Part shown: positions 1 to 10,478 of the stretch, one piece after another
How positions within the stretch are numbered: position 1 is the stretch's first letter
Layout of the letters: every line of letters begins with the position of its first letter
Source: Ampelomyces quisqualis
Taxonomy: Eukaryota; Ascomycota; Dothideomycetes; Pleosporales; Phaeosphaeriaceae
DNA length: 64,000 nt
Reading direction: 5' to 3'
Assembly (NCBI GenBank): GCA_018398575.1
Contig: JAGTXZ010000009.1
Coordinates: 620,001-684,000 of the forward strand
The notes under the pieces: generated by a model
What the model saw: only the letters and a program-made list of their open reading frames with translations
The model's database searches: none
Told to the model about the DNA's origin: nothing
Made by a program: the position numbers and the translations under genes

Positions 1-476
1 GTCCGGTTCATGTTTGCCACCCTCAAAGATGATAGCACGAGCGTACTTAGCAGGTACGGCACCGAAACCATCGATGAAAGGTAAGACGTCAGTCTTGTTC
101 AACGGGAGTGTGTCAATCCAAAACCTAGACGCTGTAAGAGAGCTATCAGGGCTTTAGAGTGAGAGAAGATAACACACACATAATTGTCCGAGGGCTTTGC
201 ATTGCTGGGATTTGTCAAGTTCAGGCCGGCTGCTGTAGAATGAAGTAGGTCCCAGACAATGAGATTGTCTTCGGGAGAAATTTGTGCCCATACGTTTGCC
301 TTTGGCGCTGAAGTCGTTGGTGCAGCGTCGGTGAGGCATGAGGACGACCATTTTTCTCTTCGCTTGCCAAGGTATTCATGAAGAAGCTTCCTTTCATATC
401 CCAATGGAGGCACTGCTGCAGCCAATGCCAGACAGAGACTGACGAATGTTAATCCGCTCGAATGTAGTGCGAGCAT
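1..476 (-). CDS. Copper amine oxidase, N-terminal part, cut by the window edge
   Basis: Predicted secreted primary-amine oxidase (quinone copper enzyme that oxidises amines to aldehydes with H2O2 release). Only the N-terminus is present. The chosen ATG at 476 opens a hydrophobic signal peptide (LALHSSGLTFVSLCLALAAA); an in-frame ATG at 533 would put a polar stretch before it and is less likely. Exon 1 runs 476-178 and exon 2 starts at 124, with a GTGTGT...CTAG intron at 125-177 that joins DNYV to FWIDTLPLNKTDVLPF in frame. The segment ANVWAQISPEDNLIVWDLLH followed by the NKTDVLPFIDGFG region matches the N-terminal domain of fungal copper amine oxidases. The catalytic Tyr (TPQ) and copper His residues would lie beyond the edge, so activity cannot be judged here. 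Confidence 0.82.
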
Positions 477-540
477 GATTTCGCAGTCAGAGTAACTGTG
501 TATGAGTTGGTAGTCATTATAAAAATCTTTCACCTCACTT

Positions 541-2365
541 TATAGCGTTCGAAGTCGTCCCAAAATTGTTGACTGTCGAGTGTGACTTGTTCCATGCTTG
601 GCAATGGTGGTGATAAGCCGGAAGTAGAGCGGCAATGTACTGCGTGTTGGAAGCACTAAGCAGGAGTGGCAGGGTATGTTTCTTAGTGTAAACGCTAACA
701 AAACGAGCCCTCCGTTTATGTAGTTCAGAACGCCTCAGTCTCCTCTCTGTTTTGAAAACGCGTGCCTACCTACAAAGGAAATCCACCGCTGCAAATTGCC
801 TACTAGACTTGCCGAATGCTCTAGGGGCTGCTTTACTACTTTTTAAGGCCCATATCTGCAACAATTATCTACAGGTAGCTTCTAAGCCTTTTATTGTTGA
901 GCTCGCGCGCCGCTTACCAGTACGATCTCAACTCCGGCTTCCTCGCGATTTACGGACCTGCGCGGAACGGCAGCACTGCGGTAGACAAGCTCAATGTTAA
1001 TAGACGTTAATTCCGGCAATTGAAATAACAAAACACTCGTGTAATGATAGCTTTAAAGCCGTAAAGCTTAATACTGAAAAAAAGAGCTTCAGAATTAGAG
1101 AATTTAGGTGAAGAACATTGTCACAAGCTTCGAATTTTTGTATGGTGAATCGTCACTTTTTGGGTAAGAAAACGGATAGGTCAGCATTGTAAGATTCCCG
1201 CGGCAAGCAACAGTACTGCCGGCAGGCAACAATAGCGCCGAGTATCGGGGTCAGCTTGATATACTCCGTACGGAAAATAATGAGCGTGAAATGATAGGCG
1301 TAAACTCTTACGCGGTCACTTTGGTGAGTCCTGACAACATGACATATCGGAAAGCCGCTGCTAGTTGTTGGGAAGCGTCACCAATTTTGTACACTCTCGA
1401 CATCCTATGTGAAAAGCGATACATTGCTTATTGCTATGAAGTGCTTTTACACGGGATTCCTAAAGCCTGGTGTGCTTCGTTATCGCCTGTCGCTAAAAGT
1501 GGGGAGAAGACCTTGCAACATATCTTATCACTGCATACTCACTCATGTGCGCCAAGTACGCTTTCTTCGCTTCAGGTTACTCCGTACTTGATGCACAAAT
1601 ACCAAGAAATCTCAATGGAATACGCAGCCTGGCATGATGCCGGAAGGAAGCAGAGTTAGATAGATAGATTCATGGTGAATCTATGCGTGGCATTTGCGGA
1701 AGCATGCTGTCGAACTTGGGTCTAGGAGTGAGGATCAGGCAGTGTACAACGAACGGCTCACGATAGCTTCGCCAGCGGCCTCGGGTCTGGTTCTAGCCTC
1801 AGGTTTGGCGATAGTCAGGAGTTGTTTCGGTTGAAGCATGAACCCGCTATGGCGGCGCTCGTGCGGCCGTAGGTGTCGGTTCTTTTTCCGGACAACAAGC
1901 ATGCGTAGGATTTTTCTGCGATTGTTCTTCGGTCTTCCCGCCTACCACTCAGTTTTCAATGCAGACGACTACCTAGCAGGTCATCATAGCAATTATACGA
2001 GGCATACATCATGATTGATTGGTACACGTGGGTGTGGCTAAGCCTTTGAGGTCAGAAACCAGGATGGCCGATGGGTAGAGGAAGGAATCTGGTGAATGCG
2101 GAACATGACGTCATCGTACCACAACGCTAGTAACCCCTCGCACCAACACATCTGCAAGCAAATGACGATCACGACATGGACCCGGACTCAAGGTATCAAA
2201 AAGACTTTCTGAGGGTCAACCTGTAGATCAAAACGACCTCTCAACATAAAATTGTCTGCCACGAGAAGATAAATCGCCAACCTCTACATCGGAAATTACA
2301 CGGCAACCCAAAATAGTAAACACCATCCTCCCTAAACCCCAAGCAGACGCCAGTAATATTAGCCC
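541..2365. other. Intergenic, no supported gene
   Basis: This stretch lies between the amine oxidase start and the HMG-gene stop. It holds only short open frames, the longest being 122 codons at 1291-1659 (+), with no recognisable domain or splice pattern. About 1010-1180 is visibly A/T-rich. A CCGTACGG dyad sits near 1266. I see no transposon ends. Confidence 0.6.
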
Positions 2366-4570
2366 TTATGTACTCTTCTGACTCATACCGTTTATAAACT
2401 CAGAAACCTCAAATCCTACCCTCCTCAAATCTGCGTCCGTGAATTTACCACCCTTCTCCTTCCCAATTGTGAGGCACCGGACGGCATCATCCATTTCAGG
2501 TTTAGTAGCACCAGCGTCCTTCTCATGTGTCTTCACATAGATTGTGAGGTCGGGACCGACAGTGCCACGCCAGAGCGTAGCCATCCACTGCCAATGATCT
2601 GTACAACTATACGCGTCTCGAATAGGTATGCGTGATGCGTAGGCGACAGAGGCGGCGAGCTGGAACGTAGGGAGGATGATTACTGGCTTCACATTGGGAC
2701 CATCTGTGGCTGTAGAGTCAGAGGAGGGAGCTTCCGGAGCGGAAGAATCCGATGAAGTGGCGGAATCTTTGCGATTAGCACCAACATCGTCTTCGTCCGT
2801 GTCTTTGTCTGCCGACGCGGAGTATTGAGATGAGGTCGGGGTTGTGGCTGGAGTCGTGATATATTCGATCATTTCCCTGCTCATGCCGTGCCAGTCTTTG
2901 ATCAGGTCAAGATACTCTTCGAAAGTAGCATTCTCGTCGTTGGGTACTTTCGGCGGTTCCGTGATGCGAGGACGATATTCAGTGTCGGAGTCCTTGGCGA
3001 GTCGGTCATTGAGCCACTGTGAGAGCTCCCTAACAGCGGCAACATCGTCACCTTCCACAGCAATAATCGCACCACGAATCCGCAGAGCTGGACTCAGCAC
3101 AGCAGTCTCCTTGTAAGGGAGACTTATGCGGCCGAGGAGCTTGATCTTATTCTGGTAGGGAAAGTTCATGAGCACTTCCTCTACACTTCTCGGACTTTGA
3201 TCATGTTGGTTGGCCATCCCGCTAACCTCTACTATGGAGCTCCTCCGAGCATCGCGTGGAGTACGCGGCGGAGGCATGGTTGCACTATTGGGAGGCGAAT
3301 AGCGTACTTGAATGGGAGGCAGTGAGTCGCGTCGAGCGTACTGAGGGTAATAAGGTCCTTCCGGTCTGCGACCGTTGTTGGGAGGTGGAGCATAATCAAA
3401 CCTTCGCTTCTTTGCACCCGGTGTCAGAGGGCTATACGATGTGATCTCCTCGCGCACTGGGGGCACCTGGATGTTGCTGAGATTTGAGGGGCCATGGGTT
3501 CTTCGACGAATCGGCGATTCCAAGCTCAGTGTCGTCATGACGGGCAAGTAGCGCGTGGTCGGTGTCGAGCCTTCTGAATAGTTTGGAGGCGGCAATGTGG
3601 GCGTCCCCGGTGCTGATTCTGGATAAGGACTAGTAGGTGTCTTGATACTACGACCACCACACCTTGGACAGCGGTACTTTTCCACGGTCGTATGTTGAAC
3701 CGACGGATTTAGCGGTGATACTCCCGGCTTGTTAACACGCCGAGGCTGATAGCGATAGTCGGGATATTGTTCTTGGTGCCTGGCCTTCTCTTCCTAGACT
3801 TATATTAGGAGACACATAATGGAAGTGTGAGTGCTACTGACCAGTGCAAGATCCTGCCAAACCTTTTTCGTCTCTTCACATTCAGCTTTCCACTGCTCAC
3901 CAATTATCTTTGAAATATCTGGATTATTGAGACCAGGATGATGGGCGATGATTGCCTGCTGATGATGCTGTCGATAAAGGATAAATGCTACAAAGAAGTC
4001 AGCGGCTGAGGCACAGCACCCGCTAACAAAGAATGCACTCTTTGTACATTCCGGGTCACACCACCCTCCGCAAAAGAGAGCATTCGCAAACAAAGAAAAT
4101 ATAGACTCACCATTTCTCGGGCGGGGTATCTTAGGCTCAGGTTGGCAGAGACAAACGTGGGGCGAGAGCTCTGAGGATCCGTTTGAAGTTGTACTTCGAG
4201 GGGAGCGCAAGTCGGTCGGGCTAGTGCTATCAACGTCCTCTCCATGCATGGCTTCGTCAGACTGCGCCAGTCTTTTTTTGTTTGGTCGTGGTGAAGTCAG
4301 GGTCGGTGACGGAAGTCGCTCATCTTTGGTGCGCTGCAGCGGGCTTGATGTCGGCGTTGATCTCGCATCATTGATCCTATTACTCTTGCGCACACTTCGG
4401 GATATCTTCGCATCATCTATGGCGGAATTTGAAGGGGTGTGGCCGACCTGCATGTTGGACCTGACGTACCTCCGGGGAACGTTGAAAAAGGTCGCAACAG
4501 GGCTCGGGGCTGGAGATGAAGAGGGCCGAACAATTGGCGGCAGCACTCGACTTGCGAGCATTCTGAACAA
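2366..4570 (-). CDS. HMG-box transcription factor
   Basis: Probable nuclear DNA-binding regulator with one MATA/Ste11-type HMG box. Exons are 4570-4111, 3987-3842 and 3793-2366, with introns 3988-4110 and 3794-3841. Splicing joins PRPRN to AFILYRQHHQQAIIAHHPG, then SKIIGEQWKAECEETKKVW, then EEKARHQEQYPDYRYQPRR, a complete fungal HMG box at about residues 145-215. After the box comes EKYRCPRCGGRS, a cysteine motif that follows the HMG box in the same ascomycete family as I remember it. The rest is Pro/Ser-rich with an acidic, Ser-rich stretch and a folded-looking C-terminal region. The N-terminus is basic and disordered. The first intron is 123 nt and stop-free, so an unspliced message would insert 41 residues inside the box. 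The family resembles Ste11/Rox1-like repressors or activators; the target genes are unknown. The start at 4570 is the first ATG of the frame. Confidence 0.8.
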
Positions 4571-6158
4571 GATTGACGAGGTCGCTGATATAATGGAGGT
4601 CTTTGAGGTAAGATTTCATTGTCCCAAGGATAGGAAGGGAGCCACGTCGGACGAACCAGCGAACATTCTCAGCTGCTTTGAGAGTGATATGCGGGAGCAG
4701 GTCCAAATGCATTGCGCTTTGATAATTAGGCGCGAACGATCCAGTAAATTGATGTTCCAGACAGATGCGGCTGGCCCATGGTGGGTGAGTTCTTTGTTCT
4801 TCCCACGTCCCAAAACGGCTCCGAGACATTCCAGCATTCCAACGCCAGCTTATGCAAGGAGTCAAACAATGCGAGATTGTCGAACCGCGTGGTCTCGGAA
4901 GCTCTACTCTCGCAAAACCTCAGCCCCTTGTAAACGAGGCGCAGCTGCATTGACCGATTCATCTACATCGTTGTTTGTCTGGCCAAGTTTTAGACAATGT
5001 CTTCAATACGATAAGTCAAAGGATTGGCGGGAACTTCAAATTGAAACATGCCGTGTACTGGTCGTTGCATTGCTCGTTTGTCGTTGACGGTGAGGTTTCT
5101 GCGAACGAGACTCGCGGCCTGTTTTCGATTAGCTCGTGCGCGCTAGATCCAAGTTGCTGACCGTCCCCTGTGCACTGGTTAGGGTTAGACAATGCGTTTG
5201 TTTTGTGGTTGACTCACTGGAACAGGTGGGTGATTGGATCAGAGCATTGCTCCACAGCGGCTGCTTGCAGATTGGTTTTGCTGCCGTCCGACGACAGGAT
5301 TACACATGGATCTTCTATATTGAACAGTGGCATGTGGTTCCAACACCGGAAGCATCCGATATGCCTTTGGAGTGCAGCTGTTCCATCTTGAAATGTTCCA
5401 CAACTACGGCATTGCATCAGGCATGAAGACCTCGTCATCCTGCCATCGCGTGGCGGCTTGAGCTAAGACAGTGTTCCAGTGAGTAACCAAAAAAGTCGCT
5501 GGTGTCGCTGATGCTGCAGTTGCGCAAAATCCAGGTCCCCCTCTCTTCGTATCGACCATCTACGGAGCAATCACTCGCATGGAAGTCAACGAGTGCGCCG
5601 CTAGTGGGTTGAATTGTAGAAACAGCTGTGCAATCCTATTGTCAACAGCCCGCTTCGGTTTTGAATACTCCAAAAGATCCCCAGGCCGAAGAAGACTGTG
5701 AAGACAGTCCAGCTGCTATCTGCGCCCAAGCGCTGCATCGCAAGATGCGAGTTTTTCTCATAGGCGAGACATGGTTCGACCTGCGCTTTGAAATCGCTGA
5801 GTGACGAGCCACTGCTCCTCCCAGCCATTGGTGGTAAATGGCTACCTGAATCGTTGAAGAGTCCCGCCCGTCTTGTATGTTGAATTCATTGAATTCATTG
5901 GCGAAAATGCGTGCGAGGGTCTCGATCAAATTGCAGGCTATGTGCCATGTATTAGCCACCTTTTTCTTGCTGTCAAGGCCATGACTAAGTTTGTTGCATA
6001 GCGTCTCAGCCAACATCTCGCGCCGCAGCCTTCAGGTGATGTGGCGGCATAATTCGATACATCGCAGTGTCAGACCAATAACACGCAGGGGAATGTGGGT
6101 GGCGGTGGTTTGGGGGGATGCGCTGGAGCGATTGGGTGGATGAGGGGCGCACGTGAAG
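4571..6158. other. Intergenic with possible degenerate minus-strand coding remnants
   Basis: No intact gene is recognised. The minus strand carries several protein-like but disconnected frames: around 4962-4800 (FDNLALFDSLHKLALECWNV), continued in another frame to about 4570 (MHLDLLPHITLKAAENVRWF); 5438-5214; 6016-5850 (NTWHIACNLIETLARIFANE), which may continue in a third frame at 5800-5601. They could be exons of an unrecognised gene or a decayed one. No family could be named, and I could not join them into one reading frame with convincing splice sites. Confidence 0.35.
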
Positions 6159-7432
6159 ATGCGACAGACGCCATTCCGCTTGCAGACGCCGCGGTTCGCG
6201 TCAACACTGGGGCAGCACGGTCGTGCCTTCAACCTCGACGTCATGGTAAGTGTTTGGAGCTGCAATCATCGTGGACTGTACTGATGCGGACCAGGCGCCC
6301 ACGCGATCGGGCCATGTTGGTACCAAGAAACGCCGCGGTCGACCGCCAGGAAGTCGCAAATCCGACGCGACAACCAGGTCGACGCAGGAGCCATCTGCCA
6401 CGGAGAAGACGACGAGAAAGCGGCAGCGCAATGCCCCCCCTGAGGCCGAGGATGAACTATCCGCAATCGGACCAGACTCTTCCCAAGCATCGCGACCGCG
6501 CAAGCGCAAAGCGCATGCCGAGCCAGACGAGATGGCAGAAGCAGAACCCAGGTCGCGTAAGAAGTACGTGCAATTAGAGGCCAAGACCAGGCGCATTCCA
6601 CAGGAGCAGATCGACACGTGGCCGCAGGTGTCGCCGCAGGTGTTGGAACAGATCGGGGCTGTCATACGCGACGCAAAGAGGGACATCGCAAACACGCAGC
6701 GCGACGAGCGCAGACTCATTGCCGCCCACAACACGCTCAACCCCCTGGTCCGGAAGCTCACACGCCAACTTGCTGCCTCGCGGATACCGCCACAGGCTAA
6801 AGACATGCATTTCAATATTGACAAGCTCACGGAGCGCAATGCGCAGGTTTCACGCGAGGTCACAACAGCCCGGCATTCGAAACAGCTGCTCAGCGAACAG
6901 GTCGAAGTGGCCGAGCATCTGCTGGAGAGCGAGGAGCACAGTCTAGAGGAGCTGAAGAAGACTGTGAAGCAGTGGCGGACAGAGTGGAAGCACCAGGAGC
7001 AGCACGGACGGGTAAGTTAGTCCTGTATGCCCAGGTAAGCCGTGGCTGACATCACTGCAGGTCCATCCTCTCCTTCGGGATTCCGACAAAGCTACGATTG
7101 ATGGAGACGGTCCTGACGACATCGGCCTGAGGCAATCAGCGGCAGCGGACACCGCTCTGCTCGATGCACCCGACGACGAGCTAGCCGTTGTGCTCGAACA
7201 ACTTCAGCGCAGTCTGGAGAACATGCAGGGCAATCATGCACATGTCGACGGCATCAATGGTGCCCTGACGGAGGCCCGGACAGCACTGGACGACGTGCTG
7301 TTCAGGCACGCCAGCGCACAACAGTATGCTGCTCTGTAAGTGCTGGCATGCAAGGCGAGGCGGCATTTGGGCAGGATGGTAATCCGGTGGTCCCCTTCTG
7401 ACAGTCGTGCATCACTCGGCGCAGGAATCTAG
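6159..7432 (+). CDS. CENP-Q-like kinetochore protein (Fta7/Okp1 family)
   Basis: Likely inner-kinetochore subunit of the constitutive centromere network (CENP-Q of the CENP-O/P/Q/U, or COMA, complex), acting at centromeric chromatin. Exons: 6159-6245, 6283 region (after the CAG before GCGCCC, about 6297) to 7011, 7061-7335, and a short last exon 7405-7432. The second exon encodes an AT-hook-like KKRRGRPPGS, a basic disordered region, then RRIPQEQIDTWPQV, where the conserved CENP-Q region starts, and a long coiled coil (LLSEQVEVAEHLLESEEHSL). The intron at 7012-7060 joins HGR to VHPLLRDSDK. The last intron (7336-7404) is inferred from a perfect GTAAGT; without it the protein stops at 7339, only a few residues shorter. 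The first exon may be only the ATG at 6243, which directly abuts a GTAAGT donor; the upstream ATG at 6159 is in frame and adds 28 residues. Family resemblance is good, the ends less certain. Confidence 0.72.
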
Positions 7433-8174
7433 TGGATATGGGCCACCGACGAACACGACACTGGGTCGGACGTCAGGGCAGTGCAGGAGTTCATGGGTTT
7501 CATGTGCCGATCCAATACTTCAGCGCAACTCTGCAGGCGGTTTAGGCTCATCGGGGTGGGTGGGACAAGTGACTGCTTGACGGGATTGCCGGCTTGCGTT
7601 GCAGAATGGATCTTGTTTACTGTCATCATCATCATCATCATCTGGTACTCGAATTAGAATTCGCAGTACCGGTGCAATGGTCATCGGAAGACCTGCATAC
7701 AGGAAAAGAATCAGTGACATGCAGTGCACCCTGCCCATTCCGTGATTGGCCATATTCGTCTCCTCGGCGCTGCGGGAGCCACATTTTCCCACATGGCATT
7801 GCAAAGCCAGTGATGGGATCTGCTGCCTTTGGCCATCATGTTTGCGATGTTCAGCTTGATGAGCGTCACCAACATTACAGAGAAGTCATTGTACCTTCTA
7901 GAAGACTATCAGATGTCAGAAGCGCCGACTTCCCCACTTTGGCGCTGTTCCGGAATCTTCCCGAGGGCAACCTAACCACGCGACCATGAACATTCACTCA
8001 TGCGCGTGCTCTGAAACGCCCATTTCACGACCCATTCAACTACCACTGCAGTTCGCTGTACTACTCCAAAGGTGCCCCACAGCTTCCAAAACGACTGTCT
8101 TCTCGGGTGCCACAAGAGTGTCGTAGAACGTACTGATCTGCGGTTCTCTAAGAAAAGCAACTGGCCCAGACCTG
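7433..8174. other. Intergenic, with an ATC microsatellite
   Basis: This is the region between the CENP-Q-like gene and the AcuM-type gene. It contains a short ATC/CAT triplet run at about 7622-7641. Open frames on both strands are short or overlap the next gene's exon 1. It probably holds the 3' end of the first gene and the promoter and 5' leader of the second. Confidence 0.6.
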
Positions 8175-10102
8175 ATGACAGAGGGTGCGCGAGAATCCAA
8201 GGGAGCCGCTTCAGGCCATGTGCCGGCTCCCAAAGACGCGGCCTCGGGCAGAGGCATCGCTGGCAGCTCACCATCAAAGGACAAGCGCGCGTCCGCACCA
8301 GATTCTGATGCACCAGCAACAAGTGCAAAGAGGCGTAGAAAGGTCAATCATGGTATGCGATTCATGCTGTATATCCAAACCGTATCGACAGCCCTGCTAA
8401 TATGGCACCTATCACATAGCGTGCATTTACTGCCGACGTTCTGTGAGCTATTTTCCCCAGCAATCGATACATCGTATTATGCAGCATCTGAGACACATCG
8501 TAATGATTACCTACTGACCTACGTCGCTTAGCATATGACTTGCGACCTTGTAAGTGTGCTATTCACTTCATCTCTATGCCAAGACTAACCATTGCGTCAT
8601 TCCTGCAGGAGAGGCCGTGTTCACGTTGCGTCAAGCGGAACATTGGGCATCTGTGCCATGATGAACCTCGCGAGGGCGTCAGGAAATCGAAGTCTGAGCC
8701 AGAAAATACACCGAGGGATAGCGAAAATTCCAAGAACGGAGCACACACATCGGATACCGCTATGGATGTCGTCTCTCAAGAACCAGGCGCCACGGATGCA
8801 GGGCTCAACCTGGCGCCACCTCCCGTACCTGACATAGGTGCCAGCGCAGCGTCAGGATCGGAGTCTGACCCCGTATCTGCGCCACAGCTCTCGTCCCTGG
8901 GTTCTGGCAACCAGCCATGTGAGTTACACGTTCTTTCAGCTTCTGCGCAGGCTTGCTACTGACTGCTTCGAAGTCTTAAACTATGATGATGTGTACTCCT
9001 CCTCCCAGAACAACTATCAGGATATGCACCAATTCCATCCATCTTATATGTTCAATACTACTGAGGTCAGCAACGAGTATAATCTGCTCAACGATTTCCT
9101 CAACAACAGCCTTATGGATGACGGTGCGTTTTATGGCGGAGGAGACTTCCACAACCTGTTCACGGATGCTTCTTTGATTAACCCGATGGGCACCCTCACC
9201 AACAACTCAACCTTCAATCCAAACACGTCGAGGAACGCCCAGCTGCTACCACCCCCTGCACAGGCTGCTACTGGCAACCCAAATCAACAGCGCTCTAGCG
9301 GTGTTCCTACAGACAAGGCTCGCGAGAGATATCTTATGACCGCTGCAGATCCTGCGGGCTCGGACAGTCCCGAAGAGCGGATGAACAAGTTGTTGAAAGC
9401 CAAGATGGATGCAGGGCTCCTCAAGCCGTTCAACTACGTCAAAGGCTACGCACGGCTGAATCTATACATGGAACAGAATTTGCAGCAGATGTCTCGAGTG
9501 AGAGTGCTCCGACAGCTTGACCGATTCCGTCCCAAGTTCCGTGAGCGTATGGAGAAGTTGACAGATGTCGATCTGGTGCGCATCGAGATGTGGTTCGATA
9601 AGAGTCTGATGGAATACGATCGCGTCTTTGCTAGCATGGCTATACCGGCTTGTTGTTGGCGCAGAACGGGCGAGATATATCGAGGCAACAAAGAGATGGC
9701 GCGCCTCATTCACGTGCCCATGTCAAAATTACGAGATGTATGTTCACCCAAAAGCTGCTAGCTAACGTACCAACGAGACGCAGGGTAATATTGCGCTTCA
9801 TGAGATAATTGCAGAGCCATCTCTGGTATCGTACTGGGAGAAGTTCGGCGCTATTGCTTTCGATCATACCCAGAAGGCAATCCTTACAAGCTGTTCTTTG
9901 AAGAACCCTGACCCGAACTCGAAAGACCCCGAGATTCGGTGCTGCTTCTCCTTCACCGTCAAGCGAGATATGTGGAATATGTAAGTCTTCGCGCATGGCG
10001 AATAGCAGTTGTCCAATCACTAATTAACATAGACCTGCTCTGATCGTGGGCAACTTCCTTCCAATCACTGAGGCCACTTCAGTACTTCCCACTTCATCCT
10101 AG
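8175..10102 (+). CDS. acuM: AcuM/Rds2-type Zn2Cys6 activator of gluconeogenesis with PAS domain
   Basis: Nuclear regulator of gluconeogenic genes; in Aspergillus, AcuM acts together with AcuK. Seven exons: 8175-8352, 8420-8442, 8532-8549, 8609-8918, 8974-9737, 9784-9980, 10033-10102. Joined, they give the zinc cluster ACIYCRRSHMTC followed by RPCSRCVKRNIGHLCHDEPR, with the six cysteines spaced as in the AcuM/Rds2 clade and preceded by the basic KRRRK. The cluster is built from four exons, one only 18 nt and one 23 nt. The middle is Ser/Asn/Gln-rich. The C-terminal half (FNYVKGYARLNLYMEQNLQQ onwards, then EYDRVFASMAIPACCWRRTG) matches the PAS-containing region of this clade, ending in IVGNFLPIT. 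The related AcuK/ERT1 clade has different residues after the cluster. Length (about 520 aa) fits. The start is the first ATG of the frame; upstream regulation is not visible. Confidence 0.88.
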
Positions 10103-10478
10103 TCATAATGTTCAACTCTTTCCAGGTGTGTACAACAATGTAGGGCATTCTCAACTGTAAATGTGAGTATAATATGGGAACTCTAAGCAGACCTCTCGCA
10201 GATCCAGAGGTCAACGTTGGGATGCTTTTCATGGTGTAGCGTATTGATTGGAGAGTTTCGGATTCGCCCCGTGTGCTAGAAATGGGTTGATTCTTCTTCT
10301 AGCTCTAATCTCAAGACCATTGTATGGCCTCCCTCATTCCTGCCTTGTTTTGGTGAGGCGTTGCGTGTCGCTCCTTCCCTTTCCTCCTGGCAGCCACAAG
10401 CCGTGGTGCCGAACACCGCAAAACCCTTCAGCTTTCCTTTCGCACACTGTACACATACCTTTGACACCACGACTTACG
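10103..10478. other. Intergenic between the AcuM-type and ZIP4-type genes
   Basis: This 376-bp region is between two same-strand genes. The half near the ZIP4 start is pyrimidine-rich (runs of CTTTCC and CTTCC about 10370-10440), as is common just upstream of fungal transcription starts. No gene is seen. Confidence 0.55.

Noticed and set aside
5178..5190. GGTTAGGGTTAG, resembling telomere repeat
   Set aside because: Only one and a half units and surrounded by ordinary sequence; too short to call an interstitial telomere.
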